A stretch of DNA of 64,000 nucleotides, taken from Norana najaformis. Taxonomy: Eukaryota; Annelida; Clitellata; Crassiclitellata; Hormogastridae. Shown piece after piece: positions 45,051 to 55,345 of the stretch (position 1 is the stretch's first letter; each line of letters starts with the position of its first letter). The notes under the pieces are model-generated. The model did not search any database, was not told the origin of the DNA, and saw nothing but the letters and a program-made list of their open reading frames with translations. The position numbers and the translations under genes are program-made. The stretch lies in contig OZ029929.1 of NCBI GenBank assembly GCA_964023275.1, positions 7,324,437-7,388,436 on the forward strand. Direction: 5' to 3'.

Positions 45051-45465
45051 CTTTGGATCCCACTTTCTGCCTGTCGCCATCCCTTCGACCCTTACTGCAC
45101 CCAACAAATCCCCACTGTTTTTGCAATCTTTCAATCCATCCAATCAACCACCCGATAAACCATCAATCAACCGCCATTTGTAAACAATGGCCGATCGATG
45201 GTCTAAGCGGCCCGTTGAGACTATCAGCCAATAGCAAACGCTAATCTCGAGCACTATATTTAGACAAGGCTCGATCGGCTATGGTTAGGGGAAACCGCAC
45301 CGCATATAATATCTTTACGGTTTTGGATAATAGCCTGGTGGTTATGATATAGCTTCAATGTAACAGAGGTGTAATCGCAGTAATAATGTTACAGGTTTTG
45401 TAATATAGAAAATTTCAGCGTTTGGAAAATGCAGTGATTTGCTGGTTATGACTGGGGGACAATGA
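45051..45465. other. Intergenic region, no gene seen
   Basis: CAGCCAATAGC (an inverted-CCAAT-like site) and CTATATTTAGAC lie near 45,225-45,265. No associated exon was identified. Confidence 0.3.
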
Positions 45466-45469
45466 TATT

Positions 45470-45605
45470 AGTGGCTAGCACAGTCCTTACACCGAGACCA
45501 TAACTGCGGTTGTGAAGGATCTCACCCGATTAATTCACTGAAAAATGAGCAGGGTCGATGCCGTATGGGCGCTATAAAAAAACTTGTAAATTTGCATCTA
45601 CTTTA
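45470..45605 (+). mobile_element. SINE family C, copy 2 (3' part)
   Basis: Contains CTAGCACAGTCCTTACACCG, GAAGGATCTCACCCGATTAATTC and GAAAAATGAGCAGGGTCGATG, then GGGCGCTATAAAAAAACTTG. The tRNA-like head is absent. Confidence 0.75.
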
Positions 45606-46190
45606 GTGCGTGATCGACCAGTTACAGAATCAATGTTATCGGTCTTGATATAAAAATCCTAAAATCGGGAGTAAACTAGTGATAGCTAACAAATGCATTA
45701 CTTACTTATTTATACCAGCAACGCTAATCATCGTCATCATTACCAACGGCGTGCCCCTCTCCGGAGCGTTCCCGTTTCCACGACTCTTTGCCATCCGTCG
45801 CGGTCTTGAGCTCGACTCCAAGCTGCGTGTAGCCCAAAGTTAAGTGGGTGAAGATCAGTCTCCACCGTCCGGTATCATGTGTACTTTGGTCGTCCGACAT
45901 TAGCCGCGCTAACTGTAGTAGTATCAGTCATAAAAGTGGTAATGGCATTGATGGCAAAAACTGGTAATGGTTGCGACAGTAAAGCTGAGGAACTGAATGA
46001 AGTATGCGTATGTTAGTTATTGAGGTAATAAACGGTAGGTAGTAAGACTTGGTAGTAAACGGTAAATCCTGCGACCCACTGGATGAACTACATGTTCAAA
46101 CTGTGCAGAGCTCGATAAATTGTCTTCATTTCCTTCAAATGCACTCCAGAATTCGAACCCTAAGCCCTAAGTTGCAACTGATCACAGTGC
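45606..46190. other. Intergenic region, no gene seen
   Basis: The stretch at 45,790-45,910 contains GGTCTTGAGCTCGACTCC, a B-box-like string, but no repeat partner was found. Confidence 0.35.
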
Positions 46191-46194
46191 TTAC

Positions 46195-46800
46195 CCGTTT
46201 ATAATCTGATCTAATATAATGAGCTCATCAGTTAATCCAATCTAACCTAATGAGCTCATCTATTAATCTAATGTAACCTAATAAGCTCATCTGTTAATCG
46301 AATCTAACCTAATGAGCTCATCTGTTAATCTGATCTAACACAATAAGCTCATCTGTTAACCTAATGAGCTCATCTGTTAATCTGATCTAGCCTAATAAGC
46401 TCATCTGTTAATCTGATCTAACACAATAAGCTCATCTGTTAATCCAATCTAACCTAATGAGTTCATCTGTTAATCTAATCTAGCCTAATAAACTCATCTG
46501 TTAATCTAATCTAACCTAATAAGCTCATCTGTTAATCGAATCTAACTTAATGAGCTCATCTGTTAATAGAATCTAACCTAATAACTCATCTGTTAATCCA
46601 ATCTAACCCAATGAGTTCATCTGTTAATCTAATCTAGCCTAATAAGCTCATCTGTTAATCCAATCTAACCTAATGAGTTCATCTGGTAATCTAATCTAAC
46701 CTAATGAGCTCATCTGTTAATCGAATCTAACCTAATAACTCATCTGTTAATCCAATCTAACCTAATGAGTTCATCTGGTAATCTAATCTAACCTGAAGCC
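46195..46800. repeat. 31-bp minisatellite, about 19-20 copies
   Basis: Tandem units with the core TAACCTAATGAGCTCATCTG followed by TTAATCTAATC. Variants include AATAAGCTC, GAGTTC and a shortened ATAACTC form, shared by non-adjacent copies. Confidence 0.95.
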
Positions 46801-47100
46801 TAAAAACTAATCTAACATTGTCCACTGCTACTTAATGTTATGTGCCATTTGAATATAACGTAACATCGCTGGGGGATACAGATGGAGAACCACGCGTAAC
46901 AAGAGCCTTCCCGCCATCTGGCTTTAAGAGTAGGTAGGGGGCATGACCGGGCTGTCCTCTCGATCCACCCAGGCACGTCCACTCTTTGTTCTTTTCGCAT
47001 TCGCTTTCTGAACTCGATGACAGGGACGCATAGAAGCTTTCGCCCTTGGATCCGCCCATGAATAAAGTAATTGTATAGTAACCTATCATTTATATATCGC
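46801..47100. other. Intergenic region, no gene seen
   Basis: The minus-strand frames of 83-116 codons show no domain and no splice context. Confidence 0.3.
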
Positions 47101-47345
47101 CAGCCTGAGAAAACTCTTGACCAAGAGTGTGTATGCATGCATGTATGTATGCATGCATGCATTCAGGCACGAATGCATATATGTGTGCTTGTACGTAGCA
47201 TGCATGCATGTATGTATGTGTGTATGCATATTTGTGCATGTGTGTATGTATGTATGTATGAATGTATGTATATGTGTATATATATGTGTGTATGAATGTA
47301 TAAACGCACACAATATAGCGCCTTTTATGTATCTCACAAAGGCGC
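47101..47345. repeat. ATGT/GCAT microsatellite with retroelement tail
   Basis: Imperfect ATGT tetramers at 47,130-47,300, then AATATAGCGCCTTTTATGT at 47,313-47,331, the shared tail motif in minus orientation. Confidence 0.75.
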
Positions 47346-47640
47346 TGAATACGCCATTGATGAGTTGTCGTGCGCAACCCCGTGCAGTTTGTCTCTTGCG
47401 CTGCCGTCTGTGCGAGTTAGCCATCATTAGTCGGATGCTCGCGCGCCAAGGTGGCGCTGCGAGCGTTGATGCATTGTGGGACGGTTGTCTCTAGGGCCGA
47501 ACGACGATGCTTCGGTGGATTAAAGAGCCTGGATGGGGAGGCAGATCGGTGCCAAGTACAAATATCATCGGATGCGGAGGAGACGGGATGCGGCCATCAT
47601 GTGGCGCCAGTCTCGAGCAGCGTCGCTGTACTTTGCAGAA
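47346..47640. other. GC-rich segment, possible CpG-rich regulatory DNA
   Basis: GC- and CpG-rich sequence with GATGCATTGTGGGACGG at 47,467-47,483, resembling the reverse of a ZNF143/Staf site. No downstream exon could be established. Confidence 0.25.
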
Positions 47641-47805
47641 GCGACGACGACGACGACGATGATGATGATGCTGATGATTAACACGATTTTGATGAGAAGC
47701 AGGAGGAAGAGGATAAAGAAGAGGAGGAGTAGGATGGTTGAGTCAGTCATCGTTGCGATGGTGATGACGACGACGACGACAACGACTGTCATTACCGTTG
47801 ATGCA
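47641..47805. repeat. GAC/GAT trinucleotide runs
   Basis: GAC and GAT triplets at 47,641-47,680 and 47,762-47,785. Confidence 0.85.
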
Positions 47806-47897
47806 GAAACGAATGATGCCCGTGGATTTAAAATCAATAATTAATAACGACAGTAGTAGTAGTAATAAATCTAATAGATTGTTTTTATTATAACCAT

Positions 47898-48150
47898 GAC
47901 CTGGTTAGCTACATCGGTTAACGCGTACGTCATGGCGCCTCTGGGCGTGAAGATGCCGGTTCGCATACCGATCGTGGTTATATCTCAGAGATTTTAATCT
48001 CCGGCTAGCACGGTCCGTACACGGGGAACTTAACTGTAGTGGCGCCCATTCAAACGGGCAACGGTGGTGAAGGATCTCACCCGATTAATTCGTTGAAAAC
48101 TGAACAGGGTCGAGGTCATACGGTCGCTATGGAGAAACTACATTTAATTT
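47898..48150 (+). mobile_element. SINE family C, copy 3 (with tRNA-like head)
   Basis: The head has GACCTGGTTAGCTACATCGGTTAACGCG-type sequence split as A-box TGGTTAGCTACATCGG and B-box GGTTCGCATACCG. The body has GAGATTTTAATCTCCGGCTAG, GTGGCGCCCATTCAAACGGG, GGTGAAGGATCTCACCCG and CAGGGTCGAGGTCATACGG, ending CATTTAATTTACC. It is followed by a (CAT)n run. Confidence 0.88.
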
Positions 48151-48153
48151 ACC

Positions 48154-48185
<32 letters not shown>

Positions 48186-48460
48186 CATCATCATCATTTA
48201 TTAGTTATATGGTGCCAACACTGGTTCGGAATCCGTTGTTCGGGTTCTGCGTGTCTGCGAGGGCTTGGAGCGACTTATCCCGTTCGAGAACGATGTTAAT
48301 GGGGCTAAATGACCAACATCTGTGCTGGCTTTTCTAGTTATCTGAGTATTTATCTCCTTAACGACGAATTTGCCCTTCCTAATAGAATCCGATGTGCTTT
48401 AGTCAACGCACTGATGAAGAAAGAAATCTGGAACGTGCTATAAATTGTCAGTTACATTAG
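48151..48460. repeat. (CAT)n run and flanking sequence without a gene
   Basis: CAT triplets at 48,151-48,197 directly after the SINE. The remainder shows nothing recognisable. Confidence 0.75.
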
Positions 48461-49097
48461 CAAGTGCGTAAGTACGTATGTACCTGTATATGTATGCATA
48501 TATTATGTGTGTATGCAGGTATGTATGGATGTAATGTGTATGCATATATTGCAAATTGTATATTGTGCATGTATGTATGACTGTATGATTATATGTATGA
48601 ATGTATGTATGTATGTATGTATGTATATTGTGTATGTACGTTTGTATAAATATATGTATGTATGTATGTGTATTATATATGTATATATATGGACACTGAA
48701 TGCAGCACGTTTAATTACCTCGAGAATGGCTATTTTAGTCAGCGCTAGTATTAGTATTAGTATGAGGAAGAGCGGTGATGATGATGATGAAGATGCTGAT
48801 GATGCTGATGATGTAATGAGGGAGGGAGGGAGGGAGGGGTGGGAGGAAGGCATGCGCACAAACACACATATGCACAAGCAAACAAAGAATTTAATAGTAC
48901 CCAAGGAGATTGTGAAGCAGTAACCAGGGTCAGCCAACTCCAGGAAAGTCACACAATCCATCGCATACATACATACACACATAAACGCATACACACATAC
49001 ATGCAAACATACAAATATACACACATACACACATACGTGCATGCATACATATATGGCGCTTTGGCAGGCTCTGCAAAGGCGCTATATACACAGTGAT
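48461..49097. repeat. ATGT- and ACAT-rich microsatellites flanking short unique DNA
   Basis: ATGT tetramers at 48,470-48,695; GATGATGCTGATGATG at 48,775-48,815; ACAT/CACA tetramers at 48,962-49,050; GGCGCTATATACAC at 49,078-49,091 as a shared tail. Confidence 0.75.
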
Positions 49098-49365
49098 GCA
49101 AATATATATATACATGTATACATATGCACATTCAGTGTGTTCTATATACATAGCTTTATATATATGTACATATATATGTATACATATGCGCATTCAGTGT
49201 GCTCTATGTACATAGCGTTATGTATATACATGTATACATATGCACATTGAGTGTGTTCTATATACATAGCTTTATATATATATATATACATGTATACGTT
49301 TGCACATTCAGTGTGTTCTATATACATAGTTTTATGTATATGTATATATGGATATACATGTATAT
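49098..49365. repeat. About 64-bp tandem repeat, four copies
   Basis: Each unit contains ATGTATACATATGCACATTC, AGTGTGTTCTATATACATAG and a TATATA run. Copies differ by substitutions and by the length of the TA stretch. Confidence 0.88.
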
Positions 49366-49809
49366 ATTTGTGTTTGTGTATGAGATGGCACCTCATATAT
49401 TATATATAGATGTGCACACGGATCCGGTGCGAATATAGACGTTGGCGTCGTACGCGAGTGAGGAGACCCTGGTTAGGTAGACGTATGGGTAAATAGCGCG
49501 TTTTGCTCTTTCCGTCTCCCTCCTTTCCTTCCTATGTGTGTATGTCTGTCTGTCTGGCTCTCTGTCTGTCTGTAGTATGGTATTCTGGATCCGCCTATCG
49601 ATCGCTTAAGCCAGCATCGTTCTGCTACATCATCATGATCATCACCACTGGCACTACCACCACCACCACCACCGGTGGCACCACCACCACCACGACGATG
49701 AACACGATCAGCCATTGGGCGTTGAGCCTGGTACGGAGCATGGTGCTCTTACCATCTCCTACTTCGTTTCATATCTCTGCTTCGAATGCTCCCATTGCTG
49801 CATTACACG
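49366..49809. other. Intergenic region, no gene seen
   Basis: CAC/CCA triplet-rich stretch at 49,645-49,700. Frames are repeat-driven. Confidence 0.4.
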
Positions 49810-50125
49810 CTCCTCTCCTCTCCTCTCCTCTCCTCTCCTCTCCTCTCCTCTCCTCTCCTCTCCTCTCCTCTCCTCTCCTCTCCTCTCCTCTCCTCTCCTC
49901 TCCTCTCCTCTCCTCTCCTCTCCTCTCCTCTCCTCTCCTCTCCTCTCCCCTCCCCTCCCCTCCCCTCCTCTCCTCTCCTCTCCTCTCCTCTCCTCTCCGC
50001 TCCGCTCCTCTCGTCACTCCTCCCCTCCCCACCCCACCCCACCCTACCATACCCTACCCTAACATACCATACTCTACCCTAACATACCATACTCTACCCT
50101 ACTCTACTCTACTTTACTCTCCTCT
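49810..50125. repeat. (TCCTC)n pentanucleotide array passing into CTACC/CATAC variants
   Basis: Nearly pure TCCTC units to about 50,015 (with a TCCCC block at 49,948-49,965), then progressively altered ACCCC, ACCCT, ACATACC and ACTCT pentamers to 50,125. The order looks like stepwise mutation and re-expansion. Confidence 0.93.
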
Positions 50126-50206
50126 CTATTCTCTGCAGAGAGGCAAAGAATAAGACAAAGGAGTCGAGTAATGAGAAAGATAGAGGCATTCAGAAGAGAA
50201 AAACGA

Positions 50207-50249
<43 letters not shown>

Positions 50250-50560
50250 AACAAAGTCAAAGAGAGATAGAGATATGGACAGAGCCGTAGGCAGATACAC
50301 AGGCGGAGATGAAGACAGATCCAGGAACACTGCTAGTGACAGAGACGGAGACAGAGACAGAGAAACAGACATCGCGGTAAGCATTGCATCTCCAGCATCC
50401 TTCGCCTCATCACCACCACACGCACATAACCAGCTGCAGTATCCGTACGGCTCAAGCGGCACAGCAACCTATCCGACGGCGGGCCGGCAGACGCCGTGCT
50501 ATATTTGCGGCACGCATCTACCCAGCCACCCACCCGTCCACCTACCCACCCATTGCCCTA
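50126..50560. other. (GACA)n and upstream flank of the putative promoter
   Basis: GACA tetramers at 50,208-50,247, then GC-rich sequence. No exon seen. Confidence 0.5.
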
Positions 50561-50568
50561 CCCCGCGG

Positions 50569-50574
50569 TATAAA
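50569..50574 (+). promoter_or_regulatory. TATA box (TATAAA) in GC-rich DNA
   Basis: CCCGCGGTATAAATTTAGC stands out in a GC/CpG-rich stretch of several hundred bases. The pattern suits a core promoter with a start near 50,600, followed by a possible first exon ending at a consensus donor (51,113). Confidence 0.5.
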
Positions 50575-50599
50575 TTTAGCTGTTGTCCGTCGGCATTGC

Positions 50600-51113
50600 T
50601 GGCTGGCTCGCCCGCTCGCTGGAGGAAGCAGGAGCAGCAGCGGCGGAGAAATCACCTGGAGGGAAAACGGGAGCTGGAAGGAAGGGAGGAAGGGAAGGAG
50701 AGAGGGAGGAAGGGGTCGCGGGAAAGAAAAGAACAGGGCCAAGATCGGAGATGCGGCGAAAAAGGCGGCGCGCATATGCCGAGCTACGGAAATAGATTTG
50801 ATCGGTGTGTAGCTGAGTTAGCTGGGCAGCACGTGGACGAACGGTCTGCGGGACGAACGGGAACAGCCAGGGCCCCTCGGCGGGACCACCTGATCTACCA
50901 GTCCTGCGATCCGGATGCCCCAACCGAAGTCCGAAGTGGTGTCGACCCAGAGGGGATGCTGGGCTGGGAGGACTGGTAGCGCCATCGAACGGAAGATGAT
51001 AACCTCGGCGTGTATTTTGTGACCGTGTCATATGCACCCGTGTCCGCTGAAGCAGTCTGATTCGCGGTGTCGTCTGTGCGCCTCAGCCGAAAGACCCATC
51101 GAAGAAGCACAAG
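50600..51113 (+). other. Putative first exon (5' UTR) ending in a strong splice donor
   Basis: Lies between the TATA box and CACAAG|GTAAGT, a near-perfect donor at 51,113/51,114. The segment is GC- and CpG-rich with no mobile-element signature. Short frames start at 50,776 and 51,032. The second (MHPCPLKQSDSRCRLC...) is open through the donor but, in that phase, would stop soon after joining the next exon-like block. It is therefore more likely untranslated. Confidence 0.4.
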
Positions 51114-51149
51114 GTAAGTGCGAAGTGCTTCGACGGCGCAAAATTATGG

Positions 51150-51480
51150 CGCCATAGAAGTTAATAGACAAGTTAACCACCAGATTAATTCTCTTGACCT
51201 TAACTTCACATCAGCATATCCTGCCTCGATATTACCCCAGCTTTACTAAACCAACTTACCTGTTTCTCAGGTCACCTTACCTCATTTATTACCCCGATGG
51301 TGCATTATTATAGCGCCACAAAAGCTACTAGATAAGATAAGTACAAGTGTCACGTCTGCATATCAGATTAATTCGCCTTTACATCAGTATATCTTGCCTG
51401 GATGTTACCATACCTTCCCTTAACCAATTACCTTTTCTCATATCACCCGCCTCAATTCATTTATTACCACACGAAGCAGA
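51150..51480. repeat. Diverged tandem duplication, two units of about 165 bp
   Basis: Both units start with AT(G)GCGCCA(T/C)A(G/A)AAG-like sequence and contain CAGATTAATTC, ACATCAG(C/T)ATATC(C/T)TGCCT and a TTATTACC end. Confidence 0.55.
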
Positions 51481-51559
51481 TTATCATACCATGCATCGTC
51501 TGGTTATCTGATTACTTTGTCAGAAATATATCAGCATACCATACCTATCCATGGCCTCT

Positions 51560-51775
51560 ATTATTTTACAACCCATTCTGTGTTACCATACTTTACCTCA
51601 CTTGACCATACCTTGATTAACCTTACAGTCAACTGCTTTAAGTTACCTTACCTACCTCAACTTACCTTAATCTGCAATGTCATACTTTAATTGATCACCA
51701 TTATCTTTACCTTACCTTGTCTGAACTTACATTATCTTATCTTGCCTTACCTGACCTTATGTGCCTTGTCATGCC
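51560..51775. repeat. Left arm of a long inverted repeat
   Basis: Aligns with the reverse complement of 54,070-54,275 along ACAACCCATT, GTTACCATA, CCTTACAGT(C/T)AACTGCT, TAAGTTACCTTACCTACCTC, ACTTTAATTGATCACCATT and CCTTATGTGCCTTG. Non-repetitive blocks within it show true common ancestry rather than chance TTACC similarity. Confidence 0.88.
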
Positions 51776-52300
51776 TTACCTTAGAACTTTACCCTTATGT
51801 ACTGAATCTAACCTTTCCGTCCAATACCTTTCCCAGCCTACCTTTATCTTTTCTTACACTATCTGATATACTATACATACGAGCTCTTGTTTGTCATTAA
51901 CATTTACTTCGTAATACCATACCTTATGTCGGTTATGACTCCGCGTGCTTCTTGAGCAAATGCCTTACTTTGCCTTTCTATGTGATCTAATATCCCGCTC
52001 GATGTATCATATAATTTATCGTGTAGCATGTAACCCTGCCTGATTACGAACTGTCCTATGTGTTTACCTTACTTTACAGCATAATCTTATGTTCCATTAC
52101 TTTTGTCTTGCAAAGGTACCTCGTCTGACACCTCGTCATATTGCCCGGTGTGATACGGTAAGAGTGTCAGTGTTAATGGAACTCCGTACGTACACTTACC
52201 TTACCTACCCTCTTTTAAAAGGCAGCTCTGCTAAGCCTCTCAAAACAGAGCGCTATATAAATTTCTTTAGGTAATTTAAACGCCACAGTGCATTAATTTT
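51776..52300. other. Intergenic or intronic sequence with TTACC repeats
   Basis: Scattered TTACC/CCTTA pentamers and AGAGCGCTATATAAATTTC at 52,247-52,265, a shared-type retroelement tail. Confidence 0.5.
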
Positions 52301-52309
52301 ATGTATAAT

Positions 52310-52660
52310 TGTAACCTGACATTTATAAAGCGCCACTTCAAAATAGACTCATCAGAGGCGCTCCCGATCCGAACGAGTGAGACCGCTGTCAAATAATACA
52401 GACTTTAGGCGCTTGCGAAACTGCAGAAGGGACAAACTGAGGAACTCAAGCCGAAGCTCTCGGGAAAGGCGATTCCAGCTATTAGGTCCAGCATAGGCGA
52501 AGCTTCTAGACTGAGCTGTAGCAGTGCGCATACGAGGGACAGTCAGGAGTCCAAGGGAGGCCGACCGGAGAGTGCTACGGCCTGGAAAAAAGGAGACCGA
52601 AATGCAGAAATGCATGTTGAAGCAGGTGGTCAAATCGTGCAGCCAGTAGTGTTACGCCTA
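52310..52660 (-). pseudogene. LINE fragment Z3 (ORF2 C-terminus)
   Basis: The longest Z copy: the minus strand encodes SASLGLLTVPRMRT, QSRSFAYAGPNSWNRLSREL and FLSLSLLQFRKRLKSVLF, the C-terminal region of a non-LTR ORF2. The tail GGCGCTTTATAAATGTCAGG follows. It is 5'-truncated with no RT motifs left. Confidence 0.88.
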
Positions 52661-52679
52661 GGGTGAGGACTAGGGTATA

Positions 52680-53010
52680 GCTAGGAGCAAGACCAAAGAC
52701 CAGGACTTCTGCCAGGACCAAGACCGAAGTCTACACAAGGACAATCACCAGGACAAAAATCTATGCTAGGACCATTACCAAGGTCTACACTAGAACCAAT
52801 GACCTGTGCTGGGACCAGGACAAAGATGAGAACCAAGGGCTACGCTAGGACCGTCACCAAGACAAACGCCTAAGCTAAGACCAAGACCAAAACCTACGCT
52901 AGGAGGAGGACCAACAAAAAGACCTACGCTGGGACCATGACAAATACAAAGACATATGCTAGGACCCAGACCAAGATCACGACCAAAGCCTAAACTAGGA
53001 CCTTTGAAAT
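52680..53010. repeat. Irregular GACCAAGACC/CTACGCTAGGACC minisatellite
   Basis: About a dozen imperfect units of roughly 20-30 bp built from AGGACCA, GACCAA and CTA(C/A)GCTA. Confidence 0.8.
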
Positions 53011-53029
53011 CTTTTTCTCTTGCCCAGAA

Positions 53030-53175
53030 TACACTTGCTGTAAACTTCGGCTACCTTGGCACAAGGTCCTTCATAGAGCTGTTGTCTCTGGGTTTCGAAT
53101 CCCAGTACATCGTGGAAAAGTGAAACTCCTGGTCGAGTCAAGTATTACACCCACCAGAAAACGTCGTCCTGTCGT
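53030..53175 (+). mobile_element. tRNA-derived SINE, family F
   Basis: Head with TTGGCACAAGG and B-box TGGGTTTCGAATCCCAG, followed by a short body. The acceptor ends do not pair as in a functional tRNA. No second copy recognised. Confidence 0.5.
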
Positions 53176-53189
53176 TGAACTGTAATTGT

Positions 53190-53420
53190 AATTGTAGTTG
53201 GAGATTTATATAGCACCACTTTAAGATAAACAAACCCGAGGAGCTTTCTACGCTAGATTGATCGATGTCATTAAGCAGAGAAAGTCAATTAGATAGGAAG
53301 CAAGGCTCATACAACTAGAATAGTCACCAATGACGGGCCCTGCAAACACGTAGAGCCCAACCGACCAACGGATTCACATCCAGAGTTACCTTCGTTGGAA
53401 GGTAGAACGGTAAAAAAGGA
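53190..53420 (-). mobile_element. LINE tail related to the Z family
   Basis: The plus strand reads TGTAATTGTAATTGTAGTTGG, then GATTTATATAGCACCACTTTAAGATA, paralleling the 3' end of the Z copies at 15,860 and 52,315 in minus orientation. Coding traces are lost. Confidence 0.6.
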
Positions 53421-53528
53421 TTTACATTCGTTGTGCAACCGAAAGATATTTAAGCCTCTCCCCTCTAGCTGACTGCTGAGCGATTACCCAGGCTAACCTG
53501 CTTTACCTTCTCTTGTCCGTAGCCTTGG

Positions 53529-53840
53529 ATGGCAGCTTGGCGCTATGGATACGACGCTGGCGAGTACAATGAAAGCAACGTCGAATCCACTCGGTTATTG
53601 CCTGGGTGAGTGATCTCCTTCTACGCCCATCTGAGCCAATTCAGCCCTTCATCGTTTCGGATCGTGTATGAATAGGGACGTAATTGTGCCGCTTAAAACG
53701 ATGTCCTTTTTACTGAATTGCTGTGTTCATGTTTACATCTCAGCCGCCAGATCGTTCAGGACTTCGCTTTTGAGACGCTTCTACAAAGGTTTGTAAACTA
53801 CGGCGTCACCTGCACGCCTTGCTGTATAGGTGCGTTTTAA
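53529..53840 (+). CDS. Candidate two-exon small protein (57 aa), unknown family
   Basis: I recognise no family. Two blocks have good splice signals. The first, 53,523-53,605, follows TTACCTTCTCTTGTCCGTAG and ends CCTGG|GTGAGT. The second begins at 53,744 after TTCATGTTTACATCTCAG. Joined, they keep one frame from ATG 53,529 to TAA 53,838-53,840: MAAWRYGYDAGEYNES, then RLLPGRQIVQDFAFETLLQ and RFVNYGVTCTPCCIGAF. The C-terminal end is Cys-rich. GT donors within exon 2 (CAAAG|GTTTGT near 53,788 and ATAG|GTGCGT near 53,829) mean it could continue into further exons. The putative promoter and first exon at 50.6-51.1 kb could supply a 5' UTR. The frame could also be part of a larger gene entered in phase 0, since it is open upstream of the ATG. 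Confidence 0.4.
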
Positions 53841-54069
53841 ATAGGTATTAGCTTGTCATTACTGAAGAAAGGTGAGACGATACAAGGTAAGATGTATCAG
53901 ATGACCGTGAAGTGTTCCTACCTTCTCGACCGTTAGGTTCAAACCGGTTTTAAAACGTTGGGCTTATACTCCAAGGAGCCCATTATCTCCTATTGTCCTG
54001 ATCAGGGGGGGGGGTCTCCAGCTTAAGGGTTAGCGGGCTAAAGCCCTGTCAAGTTTCAGCTCAGCTTCC

Positions 54070-54275
54070 AAGGCACATAAGGTTAGGTAAGGTAAGGTCG
54101 GGTAAAATAAGGTCAGACAAGGTAAGGTAAGGTAAAAACAATGGTGATCAATTAAAGTAAGACTTTGCTAAGTGAGGTAAGATGAGGTAGGTAAGGTAAC
54201 TTACAGCAGTTAACTGTAAGGTTAAGAAAGGTATGGTAAAGTGAGGTAAAATATGGTAACGCAAAATGGGTTGTA
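54070..54275. repeat. Right arm of the long inverted repeat, GGTAAGG-rich
   Basis: Reverse complement of the 51,560-51,775 arm. Conserved unique blocks include AATGGTGATCAATTAAAGTA, GAGGTAGGTAAGGTAACTTA and TGTAAGGTTAA. The spacer between the arms is about 2.3 kb. Confidence 0.88.
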
Positions 54276-54955
54276 TAATCTACTGGTAAATAGTAAATAC
54301 GAATCTGGCTAAATTATGACTGAAAAATGGCACTGACTTGGTCAAGTTTGTCTATAACGTTCCTTAAATCGTTAACGACCTTTGTTATCAAATTATTACA
54401 GACGTTTAGCTATCCTGACAACGACGCGTATTGGGAAAACCACAAATCCGAGTAGGCTAATTCGCAGTGACGAAGTTTTCAAAACTGTTTACGGTTTTTG
54501 TTAGTAGCCTAATGCATTGTTGATTCTACCCTTAAGAATATTAAAACTACCAACTTTTATTTAGTGATATATGGAAGAAAACTACGAACCGCGCGAAATT
54601 TCCATCGTAAAATAATTATTAAAAATGTCAGTTATAGACCAAAATGTTATTAAAAGTAAAATTATCATAAGGATGCCTGTAGAAATTGTTTTGTACGTTG
54701 CTCCAATGTTTAAATACGTGCTATTATGGCTGCCTTGGCCAATGTCGACGACCTAGCCCTGTGATCCCTCACAGATTTTATTCTCGTTTTAAATTTCTTA
54801 AAATTGGTACGTCACTTTACCTACATTTTAAAAAAGGCTTATACGACGCTTGTGTTTCTTGGCTGAGAAAAACTAGCTTTAGATTGAAACTGGCGACCAT
54901 ATTTTGCCAGATAAAACCTTTAACAGAAGGTATTAATCTAGACGAGATTATCGGC
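54276..54955. other. Intergenic region, no gene seen
   Basis: AT-rich. The 90-aa frame at 54,686-54,958 has no recognised domain or splice context. Confidence 0.35.
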
Positions 54956-54957
54956 TA

Positions 54958-55345
54958 GATTAAAAGAAATTAGAGTAGACTAGATTAGAAGGGATTAGAC
55001 TGGTCGAAATTGTATTAGAAGAGATTAGATTAGAAGATATTATATCAGAAGAAATCATATTAGAAAAGATTAGATTAGAAGATATTATATCAGAAGAAAT
55101 CATATTAGAAAAGATTAGATTAGAAGAGATTAGATTAAAAGAGATTAGGCTAGAAGATATTAGTTTAGAAGAAATTAACCTAGAAGATATTCGATTATAA
55201 GGTAGCCCAGTCTCAACTATTCTAATTTCTTCTAATAGATAAAAGTGGAAGAAACCAGACTAGAAGAGATTAGACTTGAAGATATTAGAATGGATTAGAT
55301 TAGAAGAAACTAGACTGGAAGAGATTAGACCAGAAGAGATGAGAT
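54958..55345. repeat. AGATTAGAAG-type minisatellite, about 390 bp
   Basis: Tandem, imperfect units built from AGATTAGAAGA(G/A)ATTAG and AGATATTA, with a larger repeated block (GATTAGAAGATATTATATCA) near 55,026-55,100. Confidence 0.9.

Noticed and set aside
49503-50153. 216-codon frame across the TCCTC array
   Set aside because: Three overlapping frames read the same pentanucleotide repeat. No unique coding sequence of note.
50275-50979. 234-codon plus-strand frame
   Set aside because: Crosses the TATA box and GC-rich putative 5' UTR, begins in a GACA repeat and has no recognisable domain. It probably stays open because GC-rich DNA is stop-poor.
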